DNA of 64,000 nt from DASXKD01 sp963734725 (GCA_963734725.1 CAVTIX010000001.1:14328-78327); one strand, 5' to 3'. Positions 9,179 to 17,258 are shown, counted from the stretch's first letter. Program-made: numbers and translations. The notes: generated by a model not told the origin, from the letters alone.

Positions 9179-9466
9179 TCACGGCGTCGCGCCGGTGCCG
9201 GCCAGAAGGGCCAGGATCTCGCCGACCGTGTGTTCCTGGCTGGTGGGCTCGAGGAGCGGGAGGTGCGCCTGGATCTGGTAGCGGTTGCGGCGTCCGTCTT
9301 TCTGTTTGACGACGTAGCCAGCCTCGGCCAGGTCGGTGACGATGCCGTAGGCGCTCCGCTCGGTGATGGCCGCCCTGGCCGCGATGTCGCGCAGCCGCAT
9401 CTCCGGGTCGCGCGCGAGGAACAGCAGCACCCGGCCGTGGTTACTCAGGAACGTCCAGCTGCCCAT
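9179..9466 (-). CDS. Small winged-helix transcriptional regulator
   Basis: A 95-residue protein made almost entirely of a winged helix-turn-helix: the recognition region RDIAARAAITERSAYGIVTD at about residues 25-44, then the wing KQKDGRRNRYQI. It resembles MarR/ArsR-type regulators that have no ligand domain. It is divergent from a slipin gene, and the shared 280-bp intergenic region carries a duplicated AT-rich 71-bp block that is the obvious binding target. The ATG lies 7 nt after TAGTCT, so the transcript may be leaderless. Function as an autoregulator and controller of the slipin is inference. Confidence 0.85.
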   Translation of the reverse strand: MGSWTFLSNHGRVLLFLARDPEMRLRDIAARAAITERSAYGIVTDLAEAGYVVKQKDGRRNRYQIQAHLPLLEPTSQEHTVGEILALLAGTGATP

Positions 9467-9473
9467 ACCCGAA

Positions 9474-9479
9474 AGACTA
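9474..9479 (-). promoter_or_regulatory. -10 box for leaderless regulator transcript
   Basis: On the minus strand TAGTCT is followed by seven bases and the ATG at 9466. The nearby 9484-9497 sequence is a 14-bp palindrome (TTTTTCTAGAAAAA) that would overlap the promoter. Confidence 0.45.
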
Positions 9480-9486
9480 CCACTTT

Positions 9487-9557
9487 TTCTAGAAAAAAAT
9501 TGCTAGTTTTAGGTTGCTGACGTAGGTGGGAGGCAGGCGCCGGGGACCAGCCGCCGA
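9487..9557. repeat. 71-bp direct repeat, copy 1 (operator/promoter block)
   Basis: This copy and 9631-9701 have identical length with no indels. The last 25 bases or so (GGCAGGCGCCGGGGACCAGC and on) are identical, and the first 23 keep TTCTAGAAA and TTGCTAGTTT. The AT-rich half is striking in this GC-rich genome. It contains the CTAG-N10-CTAG arrangement seen in both copies. Confidence 0.85.
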
Positions 9558-9630
9558 CGGCCATGTAGCCCCGGGGCCACTTGGCCCGGCCAGGAAACCC
9601 CAGCTCGTCACCCTTAAGAGTGATCTTGGC

Positions 9631-9701
9631 TTCTAGAAATATTTTGCTAGTTTCTCGTTACGTAGATAGGCTGAGGGCAGGCGCCGGGGACCAGCCGCCG
9701 A
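9631..9701. repeat. 71-bp direct repeat, copy 2 (operator/promoter block)
   Basis: Second copy, offset by 144 bp from the first. Its TTGCTA and TAGGCT hexamers are spaced as a promoter for the slipin, whereas copy 1 has the weaker TAGGTG at the same position. This suggests duplication of a regulated promoter. Confidence 0.85.
9644..9672 (+). promoter_or_regulatory. Predicted promoter of the slipin gene
   Basis: A TTGCTA -35 (9644-9649), 17-bp spacer and TAGGCT -10 (9667-9672) point toward the slipin at 9746. They lie inside repeat copy 2 and so are probably controlled by whatever binds it. Confidence 0.5.
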
Positions 9702-9745
9702 GGGCGGCCAGCGACCACGGCGCCATCTGAGAAGAGGTGTTGGTG

Positions 9746-10744
9746 ATGGTTGCCCTAGTGGCCATCCTGGTGGTGCTCATCGTGGCCGGGCTCATCACGG
9801 CCGGGCGCTCGGTCAAGGTCGTGCAGCAGTACGAGCAGGGCATCATTTTCAGGTTCGGGAAGGTGCTGGGCCGGCCGCGCGGCGCCGGGCTGACCCTGAT
9901 CCGGCCGGTCGGCGACCGGATGCAGAAGGTCAACATGCAGATCGTCGCCATGACCGTCCCGGCCCAGGACGGCATCACCAAAGACAACGTGACCGTGCGG
10001 GTCGACGCGGTGGTCTACTTCCGGGTCGTCGACCCGATCAAGGCGACCATCAACGTGCAGAACTACCTGTTCGCGGTCTCCCAGCAGGCGCAGACCTCAC
10101 TGCGGTCGATCATCGGCCAGTCCGAGATGGACCAGCTGCTCTCCGAACGCGAGACGGTCAACCGGGAGCTGCGCCGGATCATCGACGAGCCCACCGAGGG
10201 CCCCTGGGGCATCCGGGTCGAGCGGGTGGAGATCAAGGACGTCTCGCTCCCCGAAAGCATGAAGCGGTCCATGTCCCGGCAGGCCGAGGCGGAACGGGAA
10301 CGCCGAGCCCGGATCATCACCGCCGACGGCGAGTACCAGGCCTCCAAGCGGCTGGCCGCGGCCGCCAACGTCATGGCCCGCGACCCCGCCGCGCTGCAGC
10401 TAAGGCTGCTGCAGACCGTGGTCGAGGTCGCCGCCGAAAAGAACAGCACGCTGGTCATGCCGGTGCCGGTCGAGCTGCTCCGGTTCTTCGACAAGCTCAC
10501 CCCCCCGGCGCCCGCGGGCGAGCCGAAGTCAGCCGCCGATTCCGCCTCACTCGCGGACTTCGGCGACGAGGATGTGGCCAAAGAAGAGGCAGAAATCGAA
10601 AGCGGAGCGCCGCTGCAGATACCCGAGGTCCCCCCGATCCCCACGCTGCCCATCCAGGCGGCCAACGGCAAGGTGGCCGCCGCCGCGCCGCGGCCGGACG
10701 CAACGGCCCGGCGCAACGGCGACGACACGGACCCGGGCGTGTAG
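9746..10744 (+). CDS. Slipin / SPFH (band 7) membrane protein, paralog 1
   Basis: An N-terminal transmembrane segment (about residues 1-20) is followed by an SPFH domain: VVQQYEQGIIFRFGKVL, the IRPVGDR turn, and the alpha-helical RQAEAERERRARII stretch. The C-terminal tail is variable and acidic. Slipins form membrane microdomain scaffolds and often partner with NfeD proteases; no NfeD is present here. The ATG at 9746 follows GAAGAGG at 8 nt; GTG 9737 is also in frame. The protein is nearly identical in its core to the slipin at 55165-56145, but here it is divergent from a winged-helix gene. Confidence 0.9.
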   Translation: MVALVAILVVLIVAGLITAGRSVKVVQQYEQGIIFRFGKVLGRPRGAGLTLIRPVGDRMQKVNMQIVAMTVPAQDGITKDNVTVRVDAVVYFRVVDPIKATINVQNYLFAVSQQAQTSLRSIIGQSEMDQLLSERETVNRELRRIIDEPTEGPWGIRVERVEIKDVSLPESMKRSMSRQAEAERERRARIITADGEYQASKRLAAAANVMARDPAALQLRLLQTVVEVAAEKNSTLVMPVPVELLRFFDKLTPPAPAGEPKSAADSASLADFGDEDVAKEEAEIESGAPLQIPEVPPIPTLPIQAANGKVAAAAPRPDATARRNGDDTDPGV

Positions 10745-11202
10745 GCCCAGCCCGCCTGACCTGCGGGACGTCGTCGCAGCCTGCGGCGGCGTCCCGGGCG
10801 TCCTGAGCGAACGCCCGGCAGCCTTCCGCCATGCTCCGGCCCGCGCGCCAGCCGCCCAGCAGGCAACCGCGAGCTTAAGCTCCAGGTCACCATCGGGCTC
10901 CGTGACACAGCAGCCCACGCGCCTGACGCCCCGGAACGGCCCAGTGAGCCGAATGGGAAATCTGCGCGGCGCCCCGACGCCGACGGCTCAGGATCAGGCG
11001 TGCCGATTCGGTGACTGGCCTACTTCGGAACGCGGGCGAGCGCTCGTTCGCTAAACCCGGTGATCGGCCGAACCCCGTTTCACCCCTTGTCTGCTCGCAG
11101 CTATGGAACTACGCTAACTGAACAGTTGAATGTTAAAGTTCTGGCGGCGCAGCGGGCTGCAGGCAGCCGCGTGCCGCCGCCCTGGAGCGAAAGGATGGCC
11201 CG
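10745..11202. other. Intergenic region without a supported gene
   Basis: This 458-bp gap holds a 7-bp stem hairpin at 10794-10818 (CCGGGCG/CGCCCGG), which may terminate the slipin transcript. Near 11116-11127 is AACTG-AA-CAGTT in an AT-rich patch, a likely promoter/operator zone for the YceI gene. Open frames here lack coding features. Confidence 0.5.
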
Positions 11203-11754
11203 ATGGGCAGCTGGCAGCTCGATCCGTACCACACGCAGGTGGAGTTCTCCGCGCGGCACCTGGGGATGATGACGGTGCGCGGTCACTTCGCCGAGGTCGC
11301 CACCACCGCTGACATCGACCCGGAGCACCCGCAGAAGTCGTCGGTGGCGGTGACCATCCAGGCACGCAGTGTCCGCACCAACAACGAGGTGCGGGATAAC
11401 GACCTGCGCTCGGAACACTTCCTGGACGTGGAGCACTACCCAGTGATCACCTTCACCAGCACCGCAGTGGAGGCAGCCGGGGAAGACCGGTACACGCTGA
11501 CCGGCGACCTGACCATCAAGGGCAACACCCGGCCGGTGGCGCTGGAGGTGACCAACTACGGGGAGTTCAACGACCCTGGGATGATGGGGCACCGGATCGC
11601 CTACGGCGCCCGCACCAAGATCAACCGGCGCGACTTCGGGCTGACCTTCAACGCCGTGCTGGATGGCCGGCTAGTGGTCAGCGAAGAGATCCACATCACG
11701 ATCGAGGGGGAGCTCGTCGAGCAGAAGGAAACCGCGGACAGCGCCAGCGACTGA
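11203..11754 (+). CDS. YceI-family lipid-binding protein (cytoplasmic form)
   Basis: The 183-residue protein matches the YceI family, a lipocalin-like barrel that binds polyisoprenoids. The opening WQLDPYHTQVEFSARHLGMM, the S-HFLDVEHYPVITF segment and the RTKINRRDFGLTFN region are typical. There is no signal peptide, unlike E. coli YceI, as is usual for actinobacterial members. It appears monocistronic, with an AT-rich upstream region and a strong hairpin right after the stop. Exact ligand and role are unknown. Confidence 0.92.
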   Translation: MGSWQLDPYHTQVEFSARHLGMMTVRGHFAEVATTADIDPEHPQKSSVAVTIQARSVRTNNEVRDNDLRSEHFLDVEHYPVITFTSTAVEAAGEDRYTLTGDLTIKGNTRPVALEVTNYGEFNDPGMMGHRIAYGARTKINRRDFGLTFNAVLDGRLVVSEEIHITIEGELVEQKETADSASD

Positions 11755-11756
11755 CG

Positions 11757-11775
11757 CCCGGCCAGGCCGGCCGGG
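11757..11775. terminator. Terminator hairpin after the YceI gene
   Basis: CCCGGCC / GGCCGGG with a 5-nt loop begins 3 bp after the stop codon. The next gene is convergent, so it may serve both directions. Confidence 0.55.
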
Positions 11776-11917
11776 AGCGGCGGTCAGGCTCACCGGGCGC
11801 GGTGGCTGCCGGGGGGGGCCCGGGTGTCCTGCGCTGGCGCCTGGGCCCTCCGTCCAACCGCCTGTGGTGGCGGCCCGGGTGTGTGAGGGTGTGGCCTTGG
11901 GATCACCGGGCGGCTGT

Positions 11918-12313
11918 TTATCCTGCTATGGGTGTTCCTTGAGCCGACATGAGGTGCCATCGGGTGCTTTCACGCGTGTAGACATGGGTGTACCGGCTTT
12001 TCGCGGTGATTTCGTGGCCCTGATAGCGGATGAGCATCTGGGTCCGCCCGATCACTACGGCGAGCGAGTTACGGTGCCGCACGGTGCGTTCTCCGGTGTA
12101 TTGCCTTACGTCCGCGAACTGCAGCTCGCCTGAGCTGATCGCGCCGAGGAGATCTTCCCGGCGGGCGGCCTGGCCGCTCATGACGTCAACGATCACGAAG
12201 TCGTCGGCCAGTATCGTGGCGAGCGTTTGATGATCGGCGGCGAGCAGGGCGCTGAAGAACGATTCCTCGCAGGCGAGGACCTGGCCGGTGGGGGTGTCTG
12301 GGGCAGGGTCCAT
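11918..12313 (-). CDS. SnoaL/NTF2-like protein (DUF4440 type)
   Basis: A 131-residue alpha+beta-barrel protein of the NTF2 superfamily. ESFFSALLAADHQTLATILADDF at the N-terminus forms the expected helices and the tail ends with VYTRESTRWHLMSAQGT, typical of DUF4440. Such proteins are small-molecule binding or isomerase domains, and the substrate cannot be told from sequence. The ATG at 12313 follows GGAAGAG at about 10 nt. It lies between two genes of unrelated function and is convergent to the YceI gene. Confidence 0.8.
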   Translation of the reverse strand: MDPAPDTPTGQVLACEESFFSALLAADHQTLATILADDFVIVDVMSGQAARREDLLGAISSGELQFADVRQYTGERTVRHRNSLAVVIGRTQMLIRYQGHEITAKSRYTHVYTRESTRWHLMSAQGTPIAG

Positions 12314-12462
12314 TGGTTGTGTCTCTTCCTGGACGGCAGGCCAGCCGGGGCGCTCCCGGCGAGTTTATGCCGCCGTCACGAGGGGCGGTGGCGCCTGCTG
12401 GCGGGGGGCTGGTGGCGCGGCGGGCGGCGGGCGCCCGGGTGGCGCTGGTGCTGCCGGGCGCC

Positions 12463-12483
12463 GGTGGTGGTGGTGGTGGTGGT
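12463..12483. repeat. (GGT)7 microsatellite
   Basis: Seven GGT triplets lie in the non-coding gap 12314-12578 between the SnoaL-like and secreted-protein genes. Short open frames that read this as poly-histidine or poly-glycine are not convincing genes. I see nothing else in the gap. Confidence 0.7.
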
Positions 12484-12578
12484 TGCCGGAGGGCCCGGGG
12501 GTGATCGCCGCGGCGTCCCCGGGCCGCTGGGCCCGGCCCGGAGGCAGGCAGTCAGCGGACACGGGGCGCCTGGCGGTG

Positions 12579-13097
12579 TCAGTAGCCGTGGGCGGCCGGG
12601 GCGGCCGGGACCATGCCCGCTGAGGATGTTGCGATCGGGGTCAGGCCGGGGGTGGCCACGAAGAAGTTCTGGACGCCCTGGCCGGTCACCTGGCCGGGAT
12701 GGTCGCTGGTGAAGGTGTACAGCAGGTGCCCGTTGTAGGCGACCTGGCGGCCGTGGGCGTCGTGGACCACGGTGAGCGTGCCGGGCGCCCCGGCGGCGGT
12801 GGGCGCGGCGGAGGTCAGCGGTGGCCACAGCGCGGCCACCCCCCCGGTGACCAGCGACGTCGCCGCGGTGTCGGGCCGGTAGAAGTACAGCGGCAGGCCG
12901 CCGGAGGTGACCAGGATGGTCTCGGTCTTGCCCGCGACGGCCGCGGACGCGGTGCGCACGGTCGCCGCCGTGGCGCGGTGGCCGGCGGTGGCGCTGCTGG
13001 CCGATGGGCCGCCTGCGGCGGCGGCGGCGGTGACGCCGCCGACGGCGGCCACGGCGGCCACGCCGAGGCCGGCGATGATGAGCTTGGGGTGTCGCAT
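12579..13097 (-). CDS. Secreted repeat protein of the COG4315 type
   Basis: A 172-residue exported protein. The start at 13097 (RHPKLIIAG) follows AAGGA, and residues about 4-28 form a signal peptide ending near TAAAAAGG with no lipobox cysteine. Two related repeats follow: one with LPLYFYRPDTAATS and ending LWPPLTS, the second with QVAYNGHLLYTFTSDHPGQV. These are the features of the secreted lipoprotein family COG4315 (unknown function, often annotated as conserved repeat of LpqB-like or 'Lipoprotein_15'). The upstream in-frame GTG/ATG at 13145 is less likely. A BlaI-M56 pair is divergent from it. Confidence 0.82.
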   Translation of the reverse strand: MRHPKLIIAGLGVAAVAAVGGVTAAAAAGGPSASSATAGHRATAATVRTASAAVAGKTETILVTSGGLPLYFYRPDTAATSLVTGGVAALWPPLTSAAPTAAGAPGTLTVVHDAHGRQVAYNGHLLYTFTSDHPGQVTGQGVQNFFVATPGLTPIATSSAGMVPAAPAAHGY

Positions 13098-13331
13098 GGT
13101 TCGTTCCTTGTCAGGCTGGACGGGCAGCGGTAGTTCCGCTCTCAACTACCTACGGGTAGAAAGCTTTGCAGGTTCAACAGCGCCGGGCCGGCCGGGTGCG
13201 ACATGCGTCACACTGCCTGAGCCAGGCCTGGACCGCCGCGCTCACCCACCGCCGCCTCACCAGCAACCGGTGGGAAATCCGTGAGATCGGCAGCGGGATG
13301 AACCGGTCTTCTCCGGTTTCCGCGCGGAAGA

Positions 13332-13337
13332 TAGAGT
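13332..13337 (+). promoter_or_regulatory. -10 box deciding the blaI-type start
   Basis: TAGAGT is followed by seven bases and GTG at 13345. It overlaps the alternative GTG at 13336, so a transcript starting at 13345 would exclude the longer form. Confidence 0.45.
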
Positions 13338-13344
13338 GACGCCT

Positions 13345-13710
13345 GTGAACAGGCTGGGTGAGCTTGAGCGTGCCATCATGGACGTGCTCTGGGACAGCAC
13401 GGAGCCGCTGACCGTCCGCCAGGTTGGCCTGCGCCTGACCAACCGTGACCTGGCGCACACGACGGTGATGACGGTTCTTGACCGGCTGGCGAAGAAGGGC
13501 TTTGCCCGCCGCCAGCGCGACGGCCGGGCCTGGCGCTACCAGGCGGCGGCGAACAGGGAGGCCTACGTCACCGAGCTTATGCTGCACGCCCTGGACCAGA
13601 CCGGCGACAGGTCTGCCGCGCTCGCGAGCTTCGCCCGCCGGGTTTCCGATTCGGAAGCGGAAGTGCTGCGCCGGGCGCTGGAATCCATTGGAGAGCTCCC
13701 CCGGGGCTGA
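13345..13710 (+). CDS. BlaI/MecI-family repressor
   Basis: BlaI proteins are small dimeric winged-helix repressors that are cleaved on signalling from a BlaR1/MecR1 metalloprotease. The NRLGELERAIMDVLW opening, recognition helix in AHTTVMTVLDRLAKKG and wing RQRDGRAWRYQ fit closely. I choose GTG 13345 because it gives the family N-terminus and lies 7 nt after TAGAGT; GTG 13336 is an alternative. The gene is six bases ahead of an M56 peptidase gene, the usual partner. In actinobacteria such pairs often control cell-wall or respiratory genes; the target here is unknown. Confidence 0.92.
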   Translation: MNRLGELERAIMDVLWDSTEPLTVRQVGLRLTNRDLAHTTVMTVLDRLAKKGFARRQRDGRAWRYQAAANREAYVTELMLHALDQTGDRSAALASFARRVSDSEAEVLRRALESIGELPRG

Positions 13711-13716
13711 CCGCGC

Positions 13717-14658
13717 GTGTATCCCCTCGTTCTTGTTCTCGCCGCCGTCGCCGGGGGCACGGTCCTAGGCGCGGCCGCGCTGGCGTCCGCGCGCTGGCCG
13801 TACCGCTCGCCCGGCGCGGCCATCCTGCTGTGGCAGGCACTCGGCCTGAGCTGGGGCCTGGCCGCGGTCGGGGCGCTCGCCGCGCTCGGCGCGGTCCCCG
13901 GGGAGCACGGGGTGGCCGGTGGGGCGTTGTCCGGGGGGGTCAGGGCGATCCGCTCCGCCGCGCTCGGGTTCGGCCAGCCGGCGCTGATCGCCGCGGCCCG
14001 GCTCGCCGTCCTCGCCGCCAGCGCCGCCCTGTTCGCGCTGCTGGTCTGGGTGCTGGTCGCGGCGTCCGCCGCGGTGCTCGTGGCCCGGCGCCGGCACCGG
14101 ATCCTGCTCAGCCTGCTCGCCCACGGCGACCCCAAGGTCCCCGGCGCCCTGGTGGTGGACCACCCGGCGGCGGCCGCCTACTGCGTCCCGGGGCTGCGGT
14201 CCAGGATCGTGATCAGCGCGGGAACCCTGGACTTGCTGGACTCCGCCGAGCTCGCCGCGGTGCTCGCGCACGAACGGGCTCACCTGCGGGCGCGGCACGA
14301 CCTGGTGCTGCTGCCGTTCAGCGCGCTGGGCCGCGCCTTCCCCCGGGCGCGGCTGGCGTGCCAGGCACACGCTACCGTCGCGCTGCTGGTCGAGATGCTC
14401 GCCGATGACCGGGCGCTGCGGCACCGCCCGGCCCGGGAGCTCGCCACCGCGCTGCTGCGGGTCGGGACGTCGGGGGCCGCCCTAGCACCCTCGGGCGCGC
14501 TCGCCGCCACGGGCGCCGCCGACGCCGAGGTAGCCGCCAGGGTGGCCCGGCTGCTTGCCCCGCAGGCGCGGCTGCCGCTGCACGTCCAGGCGCTGGTCTG
14601 CGGCGCCGCGGCGCTGCTGGTCGCCATCCCCGTGACGCTGCTGCTTTTCTCGTTCTAA
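13717..14658 (+). CDS. M56-family membrane metalloprotease (BlaR1-like, no sensor domain)
   Basis: A 313-residue integral membrane protein with predicted spans near residues 1-22, 33-60, 88-120 and a final span at about 290-312. The zinc-protease motif HERAH (about residue 187) follows the PGLRSRIVISAGTLDLL strand. The C-terminal penicillin-binding sensor of BlaR1 is missing, as in other actinobacterial M56 proteins. Encoded directly after the BlaI-type repressor, it is the likely protease that cleaves it. The signal it senses is unknown. Confidence 0.9.
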   Translation: MYPLVLVLAAVAGGTVLGAAALASARWPYRSPGAAILLWQALGLSWGLAAVGALAALGAVPGEHGVAGGALSGGVRAIRSAALGFGQPALIAAARLAVLAASAALFALLVWVLVAASAAVLVARRRHRILLSLLAHGDPKVPGALVVDHPAAAAYCVPGLRSRIVISAGTLDLLDSAELAAVLAHERAHLRARHDLVLLPFSALGRAFPRARLACQAHATVALLVEMLADDRALRHRPARELATALLRVGTSGAALAPSGALAATGAADAEVAARVARLLAPQARLPLHVQALVCGAAALLVAIPVTLLLFSF

Positions 14659-14738
14659 ACGACACCCGTGGTACCCGCCGCCCCAGCCCCCCGGTCGGGA
14701 CGTAAAGCGCAGGCGCCAGCCCGCCGCTGGCCCGGAGA

Positions 14739-15470
14739 TCAGTCGGAGACGCGGATGCGCAGGCGGCGGAAGCCCTTGCCCTTGTTCTCGATCTTCACGA
14801 CCTCGATCCGGCCGATCTGGGTGGTCGCGGCGACGTGCGTGCCACCGTCGGCCTGTTGGTCCAGGCCCACGATGTCGATGATCCGGACCTCCTTCACCTC
14901 GGGCGGCACGAGGTTGGTGGCGGTGCGGATGATGTCGGGGATGGCGAACGCCTCGTCCCTGGGCAGGACCCGCACGTCGATGCGCCGCCCGGCCGCTACC
15001 TCGGTGTTACAGGCTGACTCGACGGTCTCGCGGAAGCCGGGCGGCACCTCCGGCAGGTTGAAGTCCATCCGCGCCACCAGCGGTTCCATGTTCCCGCCGG
15101 TGACCAGCGCGCCGAAGTCGCGGAACACCACGCCGCAGAGCACGTGCAGGCCGGAGTGTGTGCGCATCAGGGCGCTCCGCCTGGCATCGTCCAGCGCGCC
15201 GCGCACCGGGGTGCCCGGTGGCGGCAGCGGGTCGGCCTCGGCCGGGATCAGGTAGAGGTCATCGCCCTTGCGGGCGCCGACGATGCGGGTTTGCACCCCG
15301 CCCCACAACAGGACCCCGTGGTCAGGGGGCTGGCCCCCGCCGCCCGGGTAGTACGCCGACCTGTCGAGGACGATTCCCTCGGGGTCGCTGGCCAGTACCA
15401 CCGCGTCCCATTCGCGCAGGGTCTGGTCGTCCAGTTCCAGGCGGTGCGTGCGCCACTGCGTCTCACTCAC
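14739..15470 (-). CDS. AlaX-type alanyl-tRNA editing protein
   Basis: Free-standing relative of the AlaRS editing domain that hydrolyses mischarged Ser-tRNA(Ala) or related species. The protein has 243 residues. Zinc ligands are in MRTHSGLHVL (HxxxH) and in ADGGTHVAAT, where the usual cysteine of CGGTH is replaced by aspartate, as in some AlaX proteins. The N-terminal LDRSAYYPGGGGQPPD motif is also typical. It precedes no obvious operon partner: the next gene (DUF2516) is on the same strand, 80 bp upstream. Substrate specificity is not certain. Confidence 0.9.
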   Translation of the reverse strand: MSETQWRTHRLELDDQTLREWDAVVLASDPEGIVLDRSAYYPGGGGQPPDHGVLLWGGVQTRIVGARKGDDLYLIPAEADPLPPPGTPVRGALDDARRSALMRTHSGLHVLCGVVFRDFGALVTGGNMEPLVARMDFNLPEVPPGFRETVESACNTEVAAGRRIDVRVLPRDEAFAIPDIIRTATNLVPPEVKEVRIIDIVGLDQQADGGTHVAATTQIGRIEVVKIENKGKGFRRLRIRVSD

Positions 15471-15549
15471 CCAGGAAGCCTACTGCTGGAGGGCGGGCGG
15501 GCGCGCTCATGCCCAGGCGGGCACCGAGCATGCCCTCACGCGGCAGCGG

Positions 15550-15891
15550 TCACCAGGGGCCGTACGGGCCGGAAGAACTGCTCCCGCCCTTGAACTCCCT
15601 GACCTTCGGCCGGACGTCGGTGAGGTAGATCGCCGCGGCGACGAAAGCGACGATCGGAAAGAGGCTGACCAGGTTAGGCCCGCCCAGCGTGCTGGACCAC
15701 AAGCCGATCACAGCGGCCACGCCGAGGATCACCAGCCAGAGCGGCTTGGTCTGCTTGCCCGCGGCGGGGAACGCTTGGCCGGGACGGCGCACGGCGTCCA
15801 CGAAGGCCCACACCTCGACGCACAGCGCCGCGATGGCAAGCACCTCGAAAAACCAGTAGAGCGGGGTGAGCGCTCCCGAAGTGACGAACAC
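15550..15891 (-). CDS. DUF2516 membrane protein
   Basis: A 113-residue protein with three or so hydrophobic segments (about residues 8-30, 48-66, 73-92) and a soluble Gly/Ser tail. The FVDAVRRPGQAFPAAGKQTK loop between the first two spans is the DUF2516 hallmark. In mycobacteria the ortholog (Rv0476) follows hbhA (Rv0475) and an XRE regulator (Rv0474). The same three genes in the same order are found here. Function is unknown. Confidence 0.88.
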   Translation of the reverse strand: MFVTSGALTPLYWFFEVLAIAALCVEVWAFVDAVRRPGQAFPAAGKQTKPLWLVILGVAAVIGLWSSTLGGPNLVSLFPIVAFVAAAIYLTDVRPKVREFKGGSSSSGPYGPW

Positions 15892-15984
15892 GGTTCCAGG
15901 TTATCCGGTCCGGGCGGGGGCCGGGCACGAGCGGGACATTCCTTTAGCAGGCATGCCCCGGCCCCCGGCGCCGGAGCGGCATGC

Positions 15985-16485
15985 TTAGCTGCTGGTCCCG
16001 GTGCGGGACGACGGCGCCTTGCCCTTGGGCTTGCCGTTGAGCTCGCGGTTGCTCTGCGCAGTAGTGCTCCGGCTCTGCGTGGTGCTCCGGCCCTGCGTGG
16101 TGCTCCGGCTCTGCGCGCTGCCCGGCCCCCCGTTCAGGGCCTTCTTGCCGTGCTCGGCCAGCTTGTCGTAGCCGTCAGCGGCCTTCGTGCGTGCCGTCTG
16201 CACGTACCCGTTCGCCCGGGACTGCGCCGTCTGCACGTACCCGTTCGCGTTGTTCCGCGCCGTCTGCACGTAACCGTTCGCCCGGGACTGCGCCGTCTGC
16301 GCGTACCCGTTCGCGCGGCCCGGCAGCGACTCCGGCGGGTTCTCCCTCGTCCACTGGACCAGCCGCCAAGGCAGTTCCTTGAGCGTCTGCGACGCGAGCA
16401 CACCGGCGCCAGCCACCGCGTGCACGGGTTTGCTGCTGCTGAGCTTGCGCAGCTCGGCCTTCACATCGTCGATGTTGCGAACCAT
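15985..16485 (-). CDS. HbhA-like (heparin-binding hemagglutinin type) helical protein with tandem repeats
   Basis: Its position between DUF2516 and an XRE regulator matches mycobacterial hbhA. The start ATG at 16485 follows GGAGAGG. The N-terminal 55 residues (VRNIDDVKAELRKL, then ASQTLKELPWRLVQW) resemble the start of that family. The middle holds four 11-residue repeats of the form RANGYVQTAQS, and the C-terminus has repeats of QSRSTT rather than the Lys/Ala/Pro tail that binds heparin in M. tuberculosis. Without that tail, adhesion is doubtful; a phasin-like or lipid-associated helical role is possible. Homology is inferred from synteny more than from sequence. Confidence 0.65.
   Translation of the reverse strand: MVRNIDDVKAELRKLSSSKPVHAVAGAGVLASQTLKELPWRLVQWTRENPPESLPGRANGYAQTAQSRANGYVQTARNNANGYVQTAQSRANGYVQTARTKAADGYDKLAEHGKKALNGGPGSAQSRSTTQGRSTTQSRSTTAQSNRELNGKPKGKAPSSRTGTSS
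16189..16321 (-). repeat. 33-bp tandem repeats within the HbhA-like gene
   Basis: Four 33-bp units code for (R/N)ANGY(V/A)QTA(Q/R)x. Copies 1 and 3, and 2 and 4, are closest to each other. A second short repeat array (about 16051-16125) codes for the RSTTQ tail. Confidence 0.85.
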
Positions 16486-16630
16486 CGGTTTCCACCTCTC
16501 CTGGCCGCCGTTCGGGCGGCTTTTTCTATGCCGGCGACAAGCACCGGACGTCATCTGTCGTGATCCCGTCGTAGGCCCGGCTCAGCGCCGGACCCCCGGT
16601 CTGCCGGGTACCAGGCCGACCCGATCCCGG

Positions 16631-17158
16631 TTACTCCGGTACGGCCTTAGCGCCGCGGCGCAGGCTCGCCACGTCCGGGGCCATGCCGTCCTCCTGGCTG
16701 GCCTCGCCGTTCGGGCCAGGCTCGCCAGGCAGCATCCCGCTGGCCTCGATGCCAGCGGGTGCCGCGTCGGCGGCGGGCGCCGCGTCTTCGGCGGGCGCCG
16801 CGTCTTCGGCGGCGCGGGCCGCCAGTTCCCTGCGGAACGACTCGTAGATCTCCAGCAGCACCTGCTTCTGGCGCTCGGTGAGTTCCGGGTCGGCTAGCAC
16901 CGCTGCCCGCACACCCGAGTCCGGTCGCCGGTCTTCCAGGATCCCCGCCTGCACGTAGAGCGCTTCAGCGGAGATCCGCAGGCCCTTGGCTATCTGCTGC
17001 AAGATCTCGGCGCTGGGCCTGCGCAGCCCGCGCTCGATCTGGCTGAGATACGGGTTGGACACCCCAGTCGCCGAGGCAAGCTGCCGCAGCGAGATCTTGG
17101 CCTGCTCTCGCTGCTGGCGGATGTACTCGCCGATGGTGCCTACGCTTACGGGACTCAC
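16631..17158 (-). CDS. XRE-family helix-turn-helix regulator (Rv0474-like)
   Basis: A 175-residue protein with an N-terminal Cro/C1-type helix-turn-helix (IGEYIRQQREQAKISLRQLA, then SNPYLSQIERGLRRPSAEIL) and a conserved region to about residue 110 ending in RQKQVLLEIYESFRREL. The remainder is Ala/Glu-rich with two APAEDAA units. It is the first gene of the trio regulator-HbhA-DUF2516 and probably regulates it. A 15-bp-arm inverted repeat lies 101 bp upstream. The start GTG at 17158 is one of several nearby GTGs (V4 and V6), so it is uncertain by a few residues. Confidence 0.9.
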   Translation of the reverse strand: MSPVSVGTIGEYIRQQREQAKISLRQLASATGVSNPYLSQIERGLRRPSAEILQQIAKGLRISAEALYVQAGILEDRRPDSGVRAAVLADPELTERQKQVLLEIYESFRRELAARAAEDAAPAEDAAPAADAAPAGIEASGMLPGEPGPNGEASQEDGMAPDVASLRRGAKAVPE

Positions 17159-17258
17159 ACCCCCAGTGAATCAAACACTGCTTGCTATTGCAAACGCCCA
17201 GCAAGCACGCAGACGGCGGTAAGCCTTCGCCGTCACCCGGCCCCCCGCCCAGATCAGT

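Noticed and set aside
12365..12828. Minus-strand frames with a poly-histidine stretch
   Set aside because: They result from the (GGT)7 microsatellite and overlap a supported secreted-protein gene.
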